Notes: generated by a model from the letters alone, not told the origin. Shown: positions 1 through 12,297, numbered from the stretch's first letter. The stretch: 64,000 bases of DNA from Zerene cesonia (GCF_012273895.1 NC_052123.1:1984001-2048000); one strand, 5' to 3'. Program-made: numbers and translations.

Positions 1-167
1 ATTTGTTTGTCTAATTATCTACATACTCGCTTAATAATGTAAAGCTTTAAGCAGTTTGAACGCGCTTATCTCGGAAACTACTGGACCGATTTAAAAAATT
101 CTATGTCTCATTATATCAGAAACGCTATACGCACCTATACTACGGGCAAAGCTGGAGCGGACCGCTA
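1..167 (+). mobile_element. Helitron-like element, family G (5' part cut by window edge)
   Basis: Contains the G block 'TTTGAACGCGCTTATCTC', then an ACTACTGGACCGATTT motif, and ends in GGAGCGGACCGCTAG followed by T. A CTAG end before T fits Helitron insertion between A and T. Non-autonomous: no Rep/helicase coding. Confidence 0.6.
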
Positions 168-323
168 GTTATAAATCCAAATTAATCGTGATTTCATTAA
201 TTTCCTACAATCGATTGTAGTGAAATGGCAACACTTACAAATGCAACACAAAAGTCTATCTAATTGTTTCTATTTGATAGTAACAGCGTAGTAGCCCCGC
301 TTAGAAACATTATTCATAAAAAA

Positions 324-535
324 TGCTACTATTATTATAAATGCGAAAGTTTGTGTGAATTAATGTATATGTATGTGTATGTTTGTTACTCTTGCACACA
401 AAAACTACTGAACCGATTGCAATTAAATTTGGTACGTAGACAGCTGGACAACTGGAATAACATATAGGCAACTTTTTATACCGATATTCCAACTGGATAC
501 GGACTTACGCGGGTGAAACCACGGGGCGCAACTAG
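324..535 (+). mobile_element. Lep1-like non-autonomous Helitron, family A
   Basis: Family A copy with a diverged start (GCTACTATTATTATAAATGCG). It carries ACTACTGAACCGATTGCAAT, the block around 'ACAGCTGGACAACTGGAATA', a near-hairpin CGCGGGTGAAACCACGG and an ACTAG end. Codes for nothing; short open frames here are incidental. Confidence 0.75.
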
Positions 536-2176
536 TAACATATAAATCTCAAACCATAATAATAATATATCGTATGCTGATGTACTTTTTATGTTCAGTT
601 AAGTAAGTGTGACAGAATAAATGGAAATGGCCTGATGCGAACGTCAATCTATTCATCTCCTAAATCCTGAATCAGATTTAGAAAAGAGTATCATATTGCG
701 GAAAATTTATATGTAAAACCCGAAAGAAAGCTTTTTATTTGTTTTGAAATAATGGAGTATACAGCGTACCTTTGTATATTTATTGCAAAGATTATTCTTA
801 CTTCAATAGAAGGTATCGATTCGAGTGTATTTTTTGTGTTATACTCATACTTTTCCCGTGAGTGAACCGATTTTTATTACTTTTCATTTGAAAGCTGGTG
901 CCGGCCATGTGTTTATATTTAAATTAGGGCTAGTTCAGACATTTTGAAGGCGGTGTAGCTTATATATCAATACAAAACTTTTTTTGTTATCCTCCAGATA
1001 ACTTCAGAATATCTCGCTTTCAGGTAATTTTCACTGAGTTTCATCGAACTTTGTAGGTTCAAATATATAAACACAACCTAGAAACTCGGCCTTCCACCAC
1101 TTCTAAACAAACCTATCCAAACAGTTTACTGGCTTACAGAGGAGACTGGGGATACTTGAAAAATTGCCACATAAAATCCAGACAAAATCGGACACGTATC
1201 CTCAGCTGATAGCCAGTTTAGAATGTAGGTTAATTCAACGCTTCGCTTTACTGCACAACCATTAGCTCCGATCCACATTGAGATTACTGCGGCCTTCATA
1301 TTACAAAAGCCTTACATTATTCGTAGTAACCAACCCTGGGGGATTAGAATTTTAATTAAGTCGTTTTTTTTTTTGTTTAATGGTTCGCGTATCGATGTTA
1401 TAGAAGGTATAAGTAAATGGGAATGATTGGGTTTTGGTAATGTTAGTAATATTTGGAATTTATCAGTAGTTGTTTGTTTGTTACGTTTGAATACATTTTA
1501 TGAAGACAATTTAATAATGTTAGCATACATCAAGAGCTTGTTTGCAAGGGACTGCATTGTATTTTATATTGAATGTCAACTCCTTTTTGTATCGATATAA
1601 CTGAGCCGATTTTAATGAAACTTCACAAACGAAAGCAGCACACATAGGTTTACATAAATAAAAATCTATGGTATAATTTAACGGTAATATTGTTTTTCTT
1701 GTAAGTATGTTTTCTAATAACTCTTTAAATACTTTTCTATCCTGCATATGAATATGAAGTTAAATTAAAATGTAATATGGCTCTTAAATGAATTTAAAAA
1801 AGAAAAGAGAAATAATAATTATCTTTATCAATAACATAAAAGCAATAGTGAGACAATAGATTCCATTTCCGACTAATAATATGTGAACGTCGCATTAATA
1901 TGATCGTAATAAAAATAATGGAATGATCGAATCACTCGTAACGGGAAGATTTTAGCAAAACATACTTAGTGTTATTATACTTAATCAACATATTACGTTC
2001 AGAGTTGATTTTCATTAATACCTTGGTTTTGATTCGACTTTCTCTAGGTTCTGGATTTGACTGTGTTTTTGTTTGTTTGCTATCTCAGTAAGTACTATTG
2101 ACTATGTGTCATTTGATGCTTTCTGTGTGGTTCCATTAGAATTTCGTCTAATTGTGACAATTTGCGCCGGTTTTTG
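536..2176. other. AT-rich stretch without a recognisable gene
   Basis: Mostly low-GC sequence. It holds a dispersed ACCGATTT-type repeat (815-962, listed separately) and a shorter related piece near 1575-1660 ('GAGCCGATTTTAATGAAACT'). No exon, RNA gene or long reading frame is seen. Confidence 0.5.
815..962 (+). repeat. Dispersed repeat M (GAACCGATTTTTATTACTTT type)
   Basis: The block 'TTTGAAAGCTGGTGCCGGCC' followed by a GGGCTAGTTCAGACA segment recurs in altered form at 46440-46555. Probably a piece of a larger non-autonomous DNA element; the ends are not clear. Confidence 0.45.
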
Positions 2177-2481
2177 TCATCATCATCAGCAGCCCTTAAA
2201 TGTTCCCACTGCTGGGACACGGGCCTCCTATGAGAGTTCAGGCCATAATCCACCACGCTGGCCAAGTGCGGGTTGGCAGATGTCACATGTCGTCGAACTT
2301 TTGATTCTCGGACATGCCGATATCCTCACGATGTTTACCTTCACCGTTTTAAGCAGTGGTGATGTTATCCACATGCGCAGATAAATTGAAAAATCAATTT
2401 ATTTCCTGCACGCTCGCCCGGTCTCAAACGCTGACTTATCGATTTGAAACCCGAGGTTCTCACCACTGAGCCACCACTGCT
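2177..2481 (-). mobile_element. tRNA-derived SINE, family B
   Basis: Near full length, head at 2481 and tail at 2177 on the minus strand. The head GCAGTGGTGGCTCAGTGGTG resembles a pol III A box; a B-box-like motif sits in the segment before the CGAGCGTGCAGGAAATAA block; the tail is (GAT)n. Resembles Metulj/HaSE-type lepidopteran SINEs, but that name is from memory. Confidence 0.85.
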
Positions 2482-2605
2482 TTTAGTGTTTCGTAAAAAT
2501 TATAAGTATAGAAACTAGTTTTTAAATTATTCGATTAACTTGAGACATAATTTCGATTTCATTAGTGAAACCTCATTCGTGTAACAATTTAAGTGTTTAA
2601 TCTAA

Positions 2606-2721
2606 ATAATAAAACAAGAGGAATTAAGCGCGTTTATTGATGACATCGGTCCCAACGTGACCCTGTTGAAATTCATCTGCGTCAGCAATTTGCGACGGTC
2701 CTTTGTGGTATTTTACTTAAG
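2606..2721 (+). other. Weak candidate coding exon with splice donor
   Basis: An open frame of about 38 codons ends exactly at CTTAAG|GTAAGA, a good donor match. Local GC is above the surroundings. The translated segment (GPNVTLLKFICVSNLRRS and neighbours) is not recognised and no strong acceptor precedes it. Chance is a real possibility. Confidence 0.12.
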
Positions 2722-4131
2722 GTAAGATAATATTGATTTCGACTCAGTGGCTCTATTGTTAATAACGCTGCAACAGCGGTATATTTTATTTTAAATTTTC
2801 AGTCAATAATTTTAATAAGTACTATTTAATTTTGGTTTTATATATTTGACTTTATATTTAATTGAGTAATACGTAATTAAATGTAAACCTATGATTGTCC
2901 GAAATCGACCCGTGACAACTTGTAATTAAAACAACACTCGGCCTATTTATCATTCATGTTTTCAATTATACATTGGTGTCCGTTTTTGTCCATAATAAAT
3001 AAATAAATATTGTATGTACAAGCTTTGCTTTACTATTTAAATAATCATTGAATTTTATAAATATACGTACAATATTGACAGAATATTTTTATTACATCTC
3101 AAAGCAAAAAGAGAGCAAAAATTTGATTTTATTGAAGACAGGTTTATATAACTACATGTACCTGGGTACTATGTACCGACATAGCGAAAACTAATTTTCA
3201 CATACATGGACACTGCCTATGTCCCGAAATTTCGCTAGCTAGCTATTGACATAATTCAATAGGTCCACACATCCCCTATCGTGGAATACCTAGGAGTTAA
3301 ACAAATTACCTACGTGGAACTGTTATCAATATTAAACGATACCAATTTATCAAGACATTCTTACCGTGATGTTAAAGCTTTCATAATGAATTAGTTTGTT
3401 ATAGAGATATCATCCAGGTTTGCTTAAACGATAGGTTAAAGTACGGGGATGTTATTTCAAGAAAAATTTTGACTTTTAAATGCAGTAATTCTTTGTTTCA
3501 AAAATAATGAATTAAATTTTCTATCTTCAATATAAGAGAGTACTTTGCTTCCAGGTGGCTTAACAAAATACCACCCTGTATACGGAACACGATAGGAAAA
3601 CAATTCATTAATCAGTTAATAATCCACAAATATTTGATCAGCCCATAATCCGGGACCCCGTTTGAACGGCGCATCGTAAATTCGTAAGCTCTTAACGAAA
3701 TTCTAAACTTGGACCGTAATTTAATCTTCTTTGTCTCGATGAGATTTTCTCAACTACACGATGACAATATAACTTCAAACTTGCAGTGTAGATTTGCTTA
3801 CAGGATTTATTTGCTCCTACATTGTATGCGCTAACATTGCTCGAATAGTATTGTTTGTTCATCTGGTTGATTTAATGTAATAATAATAGTCCCCGAGTAT
3901 TATGGAGAGATACACATAATAATAATAATTAATAATTGATAAACTTTATTTGCAATAAAAATAATGTTAATCATGTTTAGATTAACATTATTTTTATGTG
4001 ATTTAACTATGCTTGACTCTTATGGAAAACTAGATATTAAGTGTATCCGTGTTACTTACTATATCTATGTGTAGCTCTCAAAACGAGGGAATCGAAACTC
4101 AAACGGGTCGTTTTAATTGTTATCGATTCAA
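2722..4131. other. AT-rich stretch, no gene seen
   Basis: Contains a possible LINE tail near 2990-3010 (CCATAATAAATAAATAAATA) and a perfect hairpin at 3955-3997 (listed separately). Otherwise unassigned. Confidence 0.45.
3955..3997. repeat. Perfect 18-bp inverted repeat with 7-nt loop
   Basis: Left arm ATAAAAATAATGTTAATC (3955-3972), loop ATGTTTA, right arm its exact complement (3980-3997). AT-rich. Could be a small foldback or a chance palindrome; no flanking repeat signature was recognised. Confidence 0.8.
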
Positions 4132-4354
4132 TCCTACTAATATCATATATGCGAAAGTTTGTAATGATGTGTGTATGTTTGTTACTCTTTCACACAAAAA
4201 CTACTGAACTGATTGCAATGAAATTTGGTATGTAGACAGCTGGAAAACTGAAATAACATATAGGCAAAAATAAAATAAAGGAATATCGGGATAAATAACT
4301 TTTTATCCCGATATTCCTACGGGATACGCGACTGAAACCGCGGGGAGCAGCTAG
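4132..4354 (+). mobile_element. Lep1-like Helitron, family A, complete ends
   Basis: Starts TCCTACTAATATCATATATG after A and ends GCAGCTAG before T, the A^T insertion rule of Helitrons. The subterminal hairpin is degraded. A small extra segment (around 4266-4300) duplicates the 'ATCGGGATAAA' block in inverted form. Confidence 0.8.
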
Positions 4355-6304
4355 TAATATATAAAAAAGTATTATACAGATATCATAAATGTTAATATAC
4401 AGCGATAAAATCTCAGTTAATAAATACATAATATTTACTATACAGATAATACATTCGTTATATTTTCGTATAAACAATTAGTCGTCCTACATGCAAAACT
4501 GTATCCGAATATAATACATGAATTAGAAAGCAAGCAAATAACATAAATCAACGATACTAGGAAACGAAAAATCATTTTGAAACACGAACTGTAACAGTTA
4601 ATTCTGGTTAAAAATATCTATCAAATACATCGGAAAGTCGAACACAGTGCATCTGTACAATATCCAAGCGTAGGCGCATATGTAAATAATGGCAATTACG
4701 TGATTTAAAGAGAAACTCATCGATGGGAAGCAATAAAGATTAGGATGTGGAACAGATTGGCTTGTCGATGACATTTTATGTTTTATCTATATTTAAACTA
4801 GCTGTTAGCCTGGTGTCGTCTGTTTTTTATTAACAATGTTATAGTTGGTAAGAAATGTTGTGGATTTTAAAAATGTACTCTTAAAGAACGTGAACGTGAA
4901 ATCTTTGTTTTCATAAAGTACTTTTATAGAACTTTTAATAAGCACTGGAAGATCGTTTAAACTATATTGCACACATTGTTAAGATTTTTCCACACAAACA
5001 AAATGTAGTATTTAAGATTTAGTCTTCAAAGGCAAAAGCATTGATTTTTCCTAACTATCATCGCTACAATCAATAACTCTGGAGGACTTCTATACTGATG
5101 TATTTCTATATAAGAATATATATTTAATCAATCTATATCCAATATCATAAACAACTTCAAAGTTCGATTCAACAGAATCTCCGGGTCAAGCATTTCTCGA
5201 ATAAAACTTCAACCCCGGCGCTCGTAATTTTAATCCAGTCTTTTCCTTGTCGCATCATTTACATAATAATAACCTTTAATATTACTTCTTTCATCTCACC
5301 TGCGTAAGTTACTAAGCAAAAAAATTCAAGCCTTTGAATCAGTAGGTACCGGGAGGTACTTCGAATTTTTGAAAAAAATTAAATGTTAGAAGCATAATAC
5401 GACAAAGAAGAAAAATTGAACGGATTTTAAACGTGATTTGATAGTTATTTTATATATCTTTCAAATTTTAAGGGCGTATTATATTATTCTAGGTATATAT
5501 TTAGCATATTAGCGCTCCGCGAGCGTCCGCTAGGTTTCGCATGTGATAGCACAGCCTATAGACTCAAGGATTAGCTACTATACTGTCCTATTTGTTGTTT
5601 CCGACACGTAAAAACTACAAATTCTGTTTAATATCGCGTAAAATCAAACGATAACATACTATGCCATACGAAGAACAAAAATATCCCAGTTTCTCATCCC
5701 TAGAAAACTTTGCATGTCTAAACAACCACTTACAGACATTTGTTCACTTTGTCTCGGTATACAACACCTACGCGTACTCAAACCATAGAGCATAAATTCG
5801 AACCACGTGCTATAAACGCGGTAGGTATAACACCGATATCGTAAATCAGCCGCAACTTTATGGTCAGTTACAATAAGTGTCGTGGCGTATGTAACATTAT
5901 TCATTTTTATCGACGCTCTGTAATTGCTTTATGGTGCCGTCTTGCTTATTGTGTCATCAATAAGATGTTAGGTGGTACTTCGTAAAGCTGCGACGGAATG
6001 TGCAGTATTAACTAGTTCTCCGTCCGCGGCTTCATCATGGGAAACACCGACAAAGACAGATTGTCCCAGGGTTTTAACCGTATACTCAGGTCGCAAACTG
6101 TCTTTGAAGCAAAATTCAATGGTTCAGTAGAATACATGAGACAAACAAAGAGAGAGAGACTTACTTAGACAGGATTTACTGTTTCTTTGCTAGAAATTTA
6201 GAAAAATAGATACAAAGCAAATTCTTATACATATGATAGATAACTGGAATAATAAAAATTAATATTTGTAGCTACGAGACGTTTAGGTTAGTTATTGCAT
6301 TGTC
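4355..6304. other. Stretch without recognisable gene
   Basis: AT-rich and mostly single-copy looking within this window. Reading frames on either strand are short and unrecognised. Confidence 0.4.
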
Positions 6305-6461
6305 TGTGTATATAAAAATGAATGGCCAAATATTTTACTAAGCGTTAAACTCGAGAACGGGTCGACCAATTCTGATGTTTTCATTAAACTTTTTTAGTAA
6401 GGTACAAGGAAGGCTCCTATGGAAAGAAAAATGCACCACTAGCGAAGCCGGGGCTCGGGGC
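6305..6461 (+). mobile_element. Helitron-like element with GCCGGGGC 3' end
   Basis: Contains CTCGAGAACGGGTCGACCAA and ends AGCGAAGCCGGGGCTCGGGG plus CGGTTAG. The end TTAG instead of CTAG suggests a decayed terminus. Confidence 0.45.
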
Positions 6462-6888
6462 GGTTAGTTCAGAATAAAACTTCTAATATATCTTTAAAGA
6501 TTTTACCTACAGGTGTATACATGAGCAGGGAAGGGACTGGCTCTCTTAACACAGGTTATAGCTAAGTAGAGGGCCAGAGCCTCTCAATCAAATTATTCAA
6601 TTCCTCAGTCTCCCCGTGACCACGCTCGCTGTAGTGTTGGAAACGTCGGGTTAATAATATAATGCACAAAACGCGTTTAAAATCCGTTAAAAAGTCATTC
6701 TAAATTGTACAATTATCAAGGTTAAATAAAGATTTATTATTTATTATGAAGCATCTAGCATCCTATTTAATGATATGTTTCTATTTCGACAGCTTTGCAA
6801 CTGTTAAGCTTAAAATGAAAAAAATTTGTCCATCAATAAGCGACAAACAATCTATTAAAACAATCGATAAAAAAATAAATCATAATCA

Positions 6889-7107
6889 TCTAATATATAA
6901 AATTCATAAATAAATAAATCCATCATTATCTAATATACAAAATTCTAGTGTCACAGTTTTCGTTGCCATACTACTCCGAAACGGCTTGACCGATTCTTAT
7001 GAAATTTTGTGTGCATATTGAGTAATGTCTGAGAATCGGCCAACATCTATTCTTTATACCTCTAAATGATAAGAGTAAGGCAAAACAGCGTTTGCCGGGT
7101 CAGCTAG
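6889..7107 (+). mobile_element. Non-autonomous Helitron, family D, with duplicated 5' end
   Basis: The main element starts at 6929 (TCTAATATACAAAATTCTAG) and ends GGGTCAGCTAG before T. A perfect subterminal hairpin GGCAAA-ACAGCG-TTTGCC lies at 7079-7096. A second 5' terminus (TCTAATATATAAAATTC) lies just upstream at 6889. Related copies: 10479, 18816, 31024. Confidence 0.75.
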
Positions 7108-7451
7108 TGTGATATAAATTTTATTTATCCGTTTTTCTACCATAACGCTATCTATTCCAAATAAATAAACCGTAAACTCAGCAATACGCTTCAATTAATA
7201 TTATAATAGCTGTCTTATATCACGCAAACTACAAATAAATATGTAGAAATACGAGAACCCACACCCTCTGACGTCACACAAGAGACTGCGTGTTAAAATT
7301 TAAAATTTCCCGAGTGTTAATATTCCCGAGCCGCTTGGAATAATCAGCTTCCAATTTTGGTATTTAATTTTTACACTTTCTACGGCAATCGGTGCGTAAA
7401 AAGGTTTTATATAAAACTCTGATATGTTTCCTAGATATGTTTTAAAAAAGT

Positions 7452-7694
7452 AACTGTGTTTCGTACGGTGATTGGGGGAGCCGGGGACCAGTTTCCTTTT
7501 CCTCGCTCTTCCAAGTCCATTCTTTCTTTCTAATCGCTAATGCTTTCCTTATCCCTTACCCCTTAAAGCGGGCAGCGCGTTCGCTAAGCCACTACCAATG
7601 CGAACGTTCATGGGCGGCGGTGATCGCTTACCTTATCTTATCAGCGTATCAGGCGAACCACCAGCTCAGGTGGCCGCTATGACATAAGAAAAAA
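7452..7694 (+). mobile_element. C element, 5'-truncated
   Basis: Starts within the C consensus at GTGTTTCGTACGGTGA and runs to GACATAAGAAAA. Carries stem arms CGTTCGC (7578-7584) and GCGAACG (7600-7606), which pair although both differ from the arms of the 42.4-kb copy. Confidence 0.75.
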
Positions 7695-7792
7695 TATTGT
7701 ATACAAGTTTTTAACACTTTCCAGGATAAATTAATACCTGACTAGTTTTACTTTAAACAAGGGGTCCTAACCTTTACTTAATAAGACAGTTA

Positions 7793-7900
7793 GTTTGTCT
7801 CTTTGTATCACAGGAACCACTGGACCGACTTCAAAAATTAGTTCACCGTTGAACATGTACGTGATCATTTATGCTATATATTTCACGAGCGAATCGCTAA
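7793..7900 (+). mobile_element. Helitron-like fragment, family F type
   Basis: Holds CACTGGACCGACTTCAAAAA and a TTCACCGTTGAAC block typical of the F/G group. Neither terminus is clean. Confidence 0.35.
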
Positions 7901-7925
7901 TCAACTGCTTATAATTATGTTTTTT

Positions 7926-9001
7926 TACATACCTTTAATAACATTAAAAGTTATAAAATGCATAATGTACGATTTTGCGTTTAAATGTAAGATAGTCTTT
8001 ATATAAAGTGATAATGTTTTTTGCATGTACAGTTAGAATTACTGTTGTAAAAAAATGTTATTTAAAACAATTCGCGGCAAGAATAAAAGAGATCTCATTT
8101 AATTACATATTCGTTTTTTACCCTCCGGTAACACGCATGGATAGCATAGCCCCTAGAAAGAAAAGCGTAGAAAATGTAGCATAATTGATCTATCAGTACA
8201 AAATTGTCAAAATCTGCCCAGCGGTTTTTAGGATATCGACGCACACACAAACAGAGAAACAGAAAAATATTACCAACCATCGGTGTTTGGTCTTTAATCT
8301 TTATATATCACATCCATATTGAATAGCAAACATTTTTTAAAAACTATTTAATGTACGGATATTATCTATTACTGTTTTAAAATACTATTTATAGGTATAT
8401 AGATTATGCTATTAATACTCATCATACCACTGGACATATTTTATCCAAAGAAAATAAATAGAAATACGCTAGGGAAACGACACTGCAAATAATTTGCATA
8501 AGAAGGTAACCTATTCCATATGGAATGCCGCCGTTTTTGGAGTGACCCGTTTCTATATTATAAATAAATTGTTTATTTTCAGGAGAAAAAAGCGGTTAAA
8601 TGACCCACTATCGTTCATGTGTAAATCACATAGATAGATATATATCATTATATAAATATTCAAATACATTAAAGGATAATTATATATTACTAATGAAAAA
8701 AAAAAAATAAAGGAGTAATTGCTTGGTAAAACTTACTACGTAGGTACCTAAAGACGAATCTTGTTTTTATGTTTTATTAGGTTCAATTGAATAAAATTAC
8801 GAAACAAAAATGTTTACTAACATCTAAATGAATTTACTTTTTAAATAAACAAAATGGAACAAAACTTTAACAATGTATTACTTATACGTGGTTCAAAATA
8901 CAATTTACAATTTATTTATTTATTTTAATTTTAGTAAGAGATAAATAGTGACACGAGTCGGGTAAAAACATAAAGACAAAAAAAATACAAAAACAACTTA
9001 C
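7926..9001. other. AT-rich stretch without recognisable gene
   Basis: Around 8110-8280 a segment with AAATCTGCCCAGCGGTTTTT on the minus-element sense resembles the central part of family D-like Helitrons, too diverged to place. The rest is AT-rich with poly-A near 8696-8712. Confidence 0.35.
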
Positions 9002-9220
9002 CGTTTCAATAATAATAATTTTATTCCAAAATCCAAGTCACGTTATCACAAAACACATAATTATTTATTTATTGTAATAAACACACATTGTTTTAATTAC
9101 ATTTTAGAAATAAAACACACACAACGGAAAATTCAAAAATCGAACGTTCGAATCTTTCGATCTTCGTCCACCAGGGATTAAAAACACACGTGCACCTCCA
9201 TTAGACGCCACCACAAAACT
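9002..9220 (-). promoter_or_regulatory. Candidate noncoding first exon and promoter (minus strand)
   Basis: On the minus strand a TCAGT initiator-like motif (A at 9220) begins a stretch with higher GC than its surroundings. It includes the palindrome CGAACGTTCG and an E-box-like GCACGTG, and ends at AAACG|GTAAGT, a near-consensus donor at 9002/9001. A second donor-like GTGGTAAGTTTT lies upstream near 9304. No long frame is present, so it would be 5' UTR. No transcript evidence; inference only. Confidence 0.25.
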
Positions 9221-9546
9221 GAACGGAAAGCGAACGAAAGCGACATGCGCCAAGCATCGAGATCAAGGGATGAAGTATGGGGTGCAAGGGACGAAGTAAA
9301 ACTTACCACTCACGACATTTTTTATCAAAATAATGAGCATTTTTAGTAGAAATTAATAATATTTAAAACGTGAAATTTACTATCGCACTTATTTAATCAT
9401 CTCAATACTACTACTACTGGTTTTCTTCGTTTATTTTAGATATCTACTAACGCGTTATCATTCCTTTGTTTGTGGATGTCATTGAATAATTTCGAATAAT
9501 TTATTTATGGCGTACATTGTTTTTAAAATTAGAAATTGTGTTTTTG

Positions 9547-9715
9547 TCTACACTAATATTATATGATATTATATAAGAATTTGTATTTTTGTTTGTTTGT
9601 AATGAATAAACTCAAAAGCAACTGGACCGATTTTTAAATTCTTTCACAATTAGAGAGCTGCAATTTCGCTAAGTAACATTGGTTATATATGTACCACAGG
9701 CGAAGCCGGGGCTAA
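9547..9715 (+). mobile_element. Non-autonomous Helitron, family F
   Basis: Starts TCTACACTAATATTATATGA, carries CAACTGGACCGATTTT, and ends GCGAAGCCGGGGCTAA. A CTAA end satisfies the CTRR rule. Related to 32885, 52910 and 58408. Confidence 0.65.
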
Positions 9716-10327
9716 CTGCAAGTGTTATATTAAATAAAAAAACTTTACTGTTATGCGTTTAATAAAAAACATTACTGTTATGGAATAAAATAATAAGCAA
9801 ATATTTACACCAGTTATTGATTTTACTACTATATTTTCTTTTATTTACTTACTATATTTTCTTTTATTTCTCTAAATTTGCATGAAAAATAAACTTTTTT
9901 TAAGTTAACCAATTTTTCCATAAAATAGTAAGCTTTTTGTTATCACTAACGCTATGCAAAGCCCAGCCAACATTTACATAAAGCACAAGTCTAACGAATG
10001 AGTAAACCAATCAATCAACCTCCATCGACGCGTGAATGGGCGTCCTTATCTGCTGCGGCGTACTCCACATGAAAAGTCGTATAAACATTACAGTCCCAAT
10101 TAATGCAACGTGTAATTAAACTCTTTAATCATAATATTACTAAGGACCCGCATTGGATCCTGTATTATAATGATTATTTGTTGAAGCATTTATTCTTTTT
10201 TTAAATTGCTCTTAAAAAGTTTGTACTGAAAAAAAAATTATTGGTGTTTGAAATTAGAATGCAATTTTCGCAAAAAGTTGTTGTATGTAATTATCAGCTT
10301 ATGGGTATCGCATTCGTTACATTCAGA

Positions 10328-10478
10328 GTAGTTAATTAGATGTTATTATACATAAAAACCTTCCTCTTGAATCACTCTTTCTATTATAAAAACCTTATCA
10401 AAATCCGTTCTGCAGTTTCAAAAATTTAAGCGTAGATACATACGTAGGGGCAGACGCGAGAAGCGACTTTGCTTTATA
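10328..10478 (-). mobile_element. Non-autonomous Helitron, family E, 3' end missing
   Basis: Contains the E blocks 'TGTTATTATACATAAA', CTTCCTCTTGAATCACTCT and GCGACTTTGCTTTATACT. On the minus strand the last is the 5' region. Directly abuts a family D element at 10479. Confidence 0.65.
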
Positions 10479-10642
10479 CTAGCTGACCAGCAGACAAACG
10501 CTCTTCTGCCTTACTCTTATCATTCAGAGGTATAAAAACAGATGTTGGCATATTCTCAGACCTATATGCGCACATTATTTCATTAGTATTGGTTCAGCCG
10601 TTTCGGAGCAGTATGGTTACTGACATTGTGAAACAAGAATTC
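10479..10642 (-). mobile_element. Non-autonomous Helitron, family D
   Basis: Reverse-strand copy. CTAG at 10479-10482 is the 3' terminus, preceded by the AGAGCGTTTGTCTGC hairpin region. The 5' end is decayed near GAATTCTATTTTC. Confidence 0.65.
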
Positions 10643-10832
10643 TATTTTCATTATTTGTTTATTTATTTACAGACAATACATAGTTATAAACAATAGTGAT
10701 GAATATACCTAGTCTTGTATATTATTAATATTTTTTTAATAAGAATCATTTCTGAAGACATGTTTTATAAATGTAGCAACAATATGTAAATATGACTGAC
10801 GAAATATATGAAAAATACTTGCTTCGAGTCTT

Positions 10833-10895
10833 AACATTTACCACCCGTTCTGAAAGCAATTTCAACGGAGAAGAGCCGACAAGAAACTCTGTATT
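10833..10895 (-). mobile_element. Fragment of LINE 3' region (family L)
   Basis: On the minus strand it reads GAGTTTCTTGTCGGCTCTTC and then a CCGTTGAAATTGCTTTC block. The same order occurs at 55812-55955, where it ends in a TTTGAG tail. Confidence 0.55.
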
Positions 10896-11395
10896 TGCTT
10901 CTTCCAATCATATAAATTTTCATTTTCATTCTACATAGGTCCGTTTATACACATAAGATCAATGTATAATGATTTATTACATCTATACATATAGATGTAA
11001 GGAAATAACTATGTAGGAGTATTGTACCCAATCTAATTTTGTTATTGAAGGATGTCTCTAAGACAGTAGCAGGAAATAATAAATAATAAGTCATGTTCAA
11101 TAAAGCGGCAAAGGTGGCTTAAATCGGCATAGTTTTTCGGAAGAGAACATATTCCATTCTCGTATTATAGTACAATTCGGTTAAACAAACATTTCAATTT
11201 TATATTAATAGTATAGATTCACCCGTTATACATATGCGAATGTCTGTATGTCTGTTTACACGGCTAAAACGGCAGCACCAGCAAAAAATGATCAAATTCA
11301 ATCTATTAACTGCACACCAAATATTACAGGAAAAGTATTGAAAATAAAAAATAAAATGGCAGTTACTTATTTGTTTATTTATTTAATCTTCATTG

Positions 11396-11428
11396 TATAC
11401 ATAAACTATACAACATAGTTTATGTATA
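11396..11428. repeat. Perfect 14-bp inverted repeat
   Basis: TATACATAAACTAT (11396-11409), loop ACAAC, then its exact complement (11415-11428). Function unknown. Confidence 0.8.
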
Positions 11429-11670
11429 TAAATAACAAACAAAAAAATCATAACACAAACAATTATACATATTTAAAAAAGTAAAAAATTCAAAGCATTG
11501 GAAAAAAAATTAAATCCTCTATTTACCTACTGACTCGATATTGTTTTTAAAAAGATTCAAAACACTAATCACATTTCCTTCTGTCCCAGTCGGATAAATA
11601 TCAAATCTGTCCAAGTCTCAAAGGGCATAATATGATATAATTTTATGAAAAACTTGCATCAGTAGCGCTA

Positions 11671-11894
11671 TCTATATATATACATAATAGAAAGTGTTGT
11701 TAGTTACACTACATATAACTCGAGAACGGATTAACCGATTTGGCTGGAAATTTGTGCAGAGATAGCTTAGAACGAGGAGACGGACATAGGAAAATTTTTA
11801 TTCTGGAAATCCCACGGGAACGGGAGCATGTGAGGAAAACCCCGGGTCTATCTTTCCTGCGTCTACGCGGGCAATGCCGCGAGCGGAAAGCTAG
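11671..11894 (+). mobile_element. Non-autonomous Helitron, family H
   Basis: Starts TCTATATATATACATAATAG after A. Central AACTCGAGAACGGATTAACC. Ends with a perfect hairpin CGCGG-GCAATG-CCGCG, then AGCGGAAAGCTAG before T. The hairpin 8-12 nt before CTAG is the classical Helitron 3' signature. Confidence 0.75.
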
Positions 11895-12180
11895 TTGATA
11901 AATAAAACTTAATTCAAATCGGCCCATCCCGTCGGGAGAAACCTTGGTACAATCAAGCACAATATATGGAAAAGAGAAGTGGACTAGAACTTATCTCACA
12001 TTGGGAATAGGCCGGTAAAATCTAGAAATCCCTCAGGCGTCTGAATCGAATTAATATTATTGATTGACTCAACTTTTATTTATGACGTCATGAGTCCCTG
12101 ACTCCTAATCTTAGTGGTTAATTCGTAAGTCAAAAAGTCCTACCTTCGAAGGCGAGTGGAACAAAATTCGTGTAACACAA

Positions 12181-12297
12181 CTTACAACTCGAGAACGGCT
12201 GAACAGATTTTAATATTGATTCGTTGCAATTGTCTTACGCCACAAATATGTAAAACTACAATAAAGATATAACTTCCATAGCCGGGGGAGCATCTAA
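12181..12297 (+). mobile_element. Helitron-like 3' fragment
   Basis: CAACTCGAGAACGGCTGAAC followed by AGCCGGGGGAGCATCTAA. Related to family H in its middle, but with another 3' end. Confidence 0.45.

Noticed and set aside
2073..2384. A 103-codon frame, and similar ones at 41568-41801 and 45581-45772
   Set aside because: Translations of SINE B in either direction; the shared peptides come from the repeat.
7269..7276. TGACGTCA palindromes (also at 12083 and 57235), CRE-like
   Set aside because: Three 8-mers in over 60 kb are only mildly above chance and have no shared context.
10328..10642. Single composite Helitron made of E and D parts
   Set aside because: D ends cleanly at CTAG (10479), and the E part lacks its own terminus; two adjacent elements are the simpler reading.
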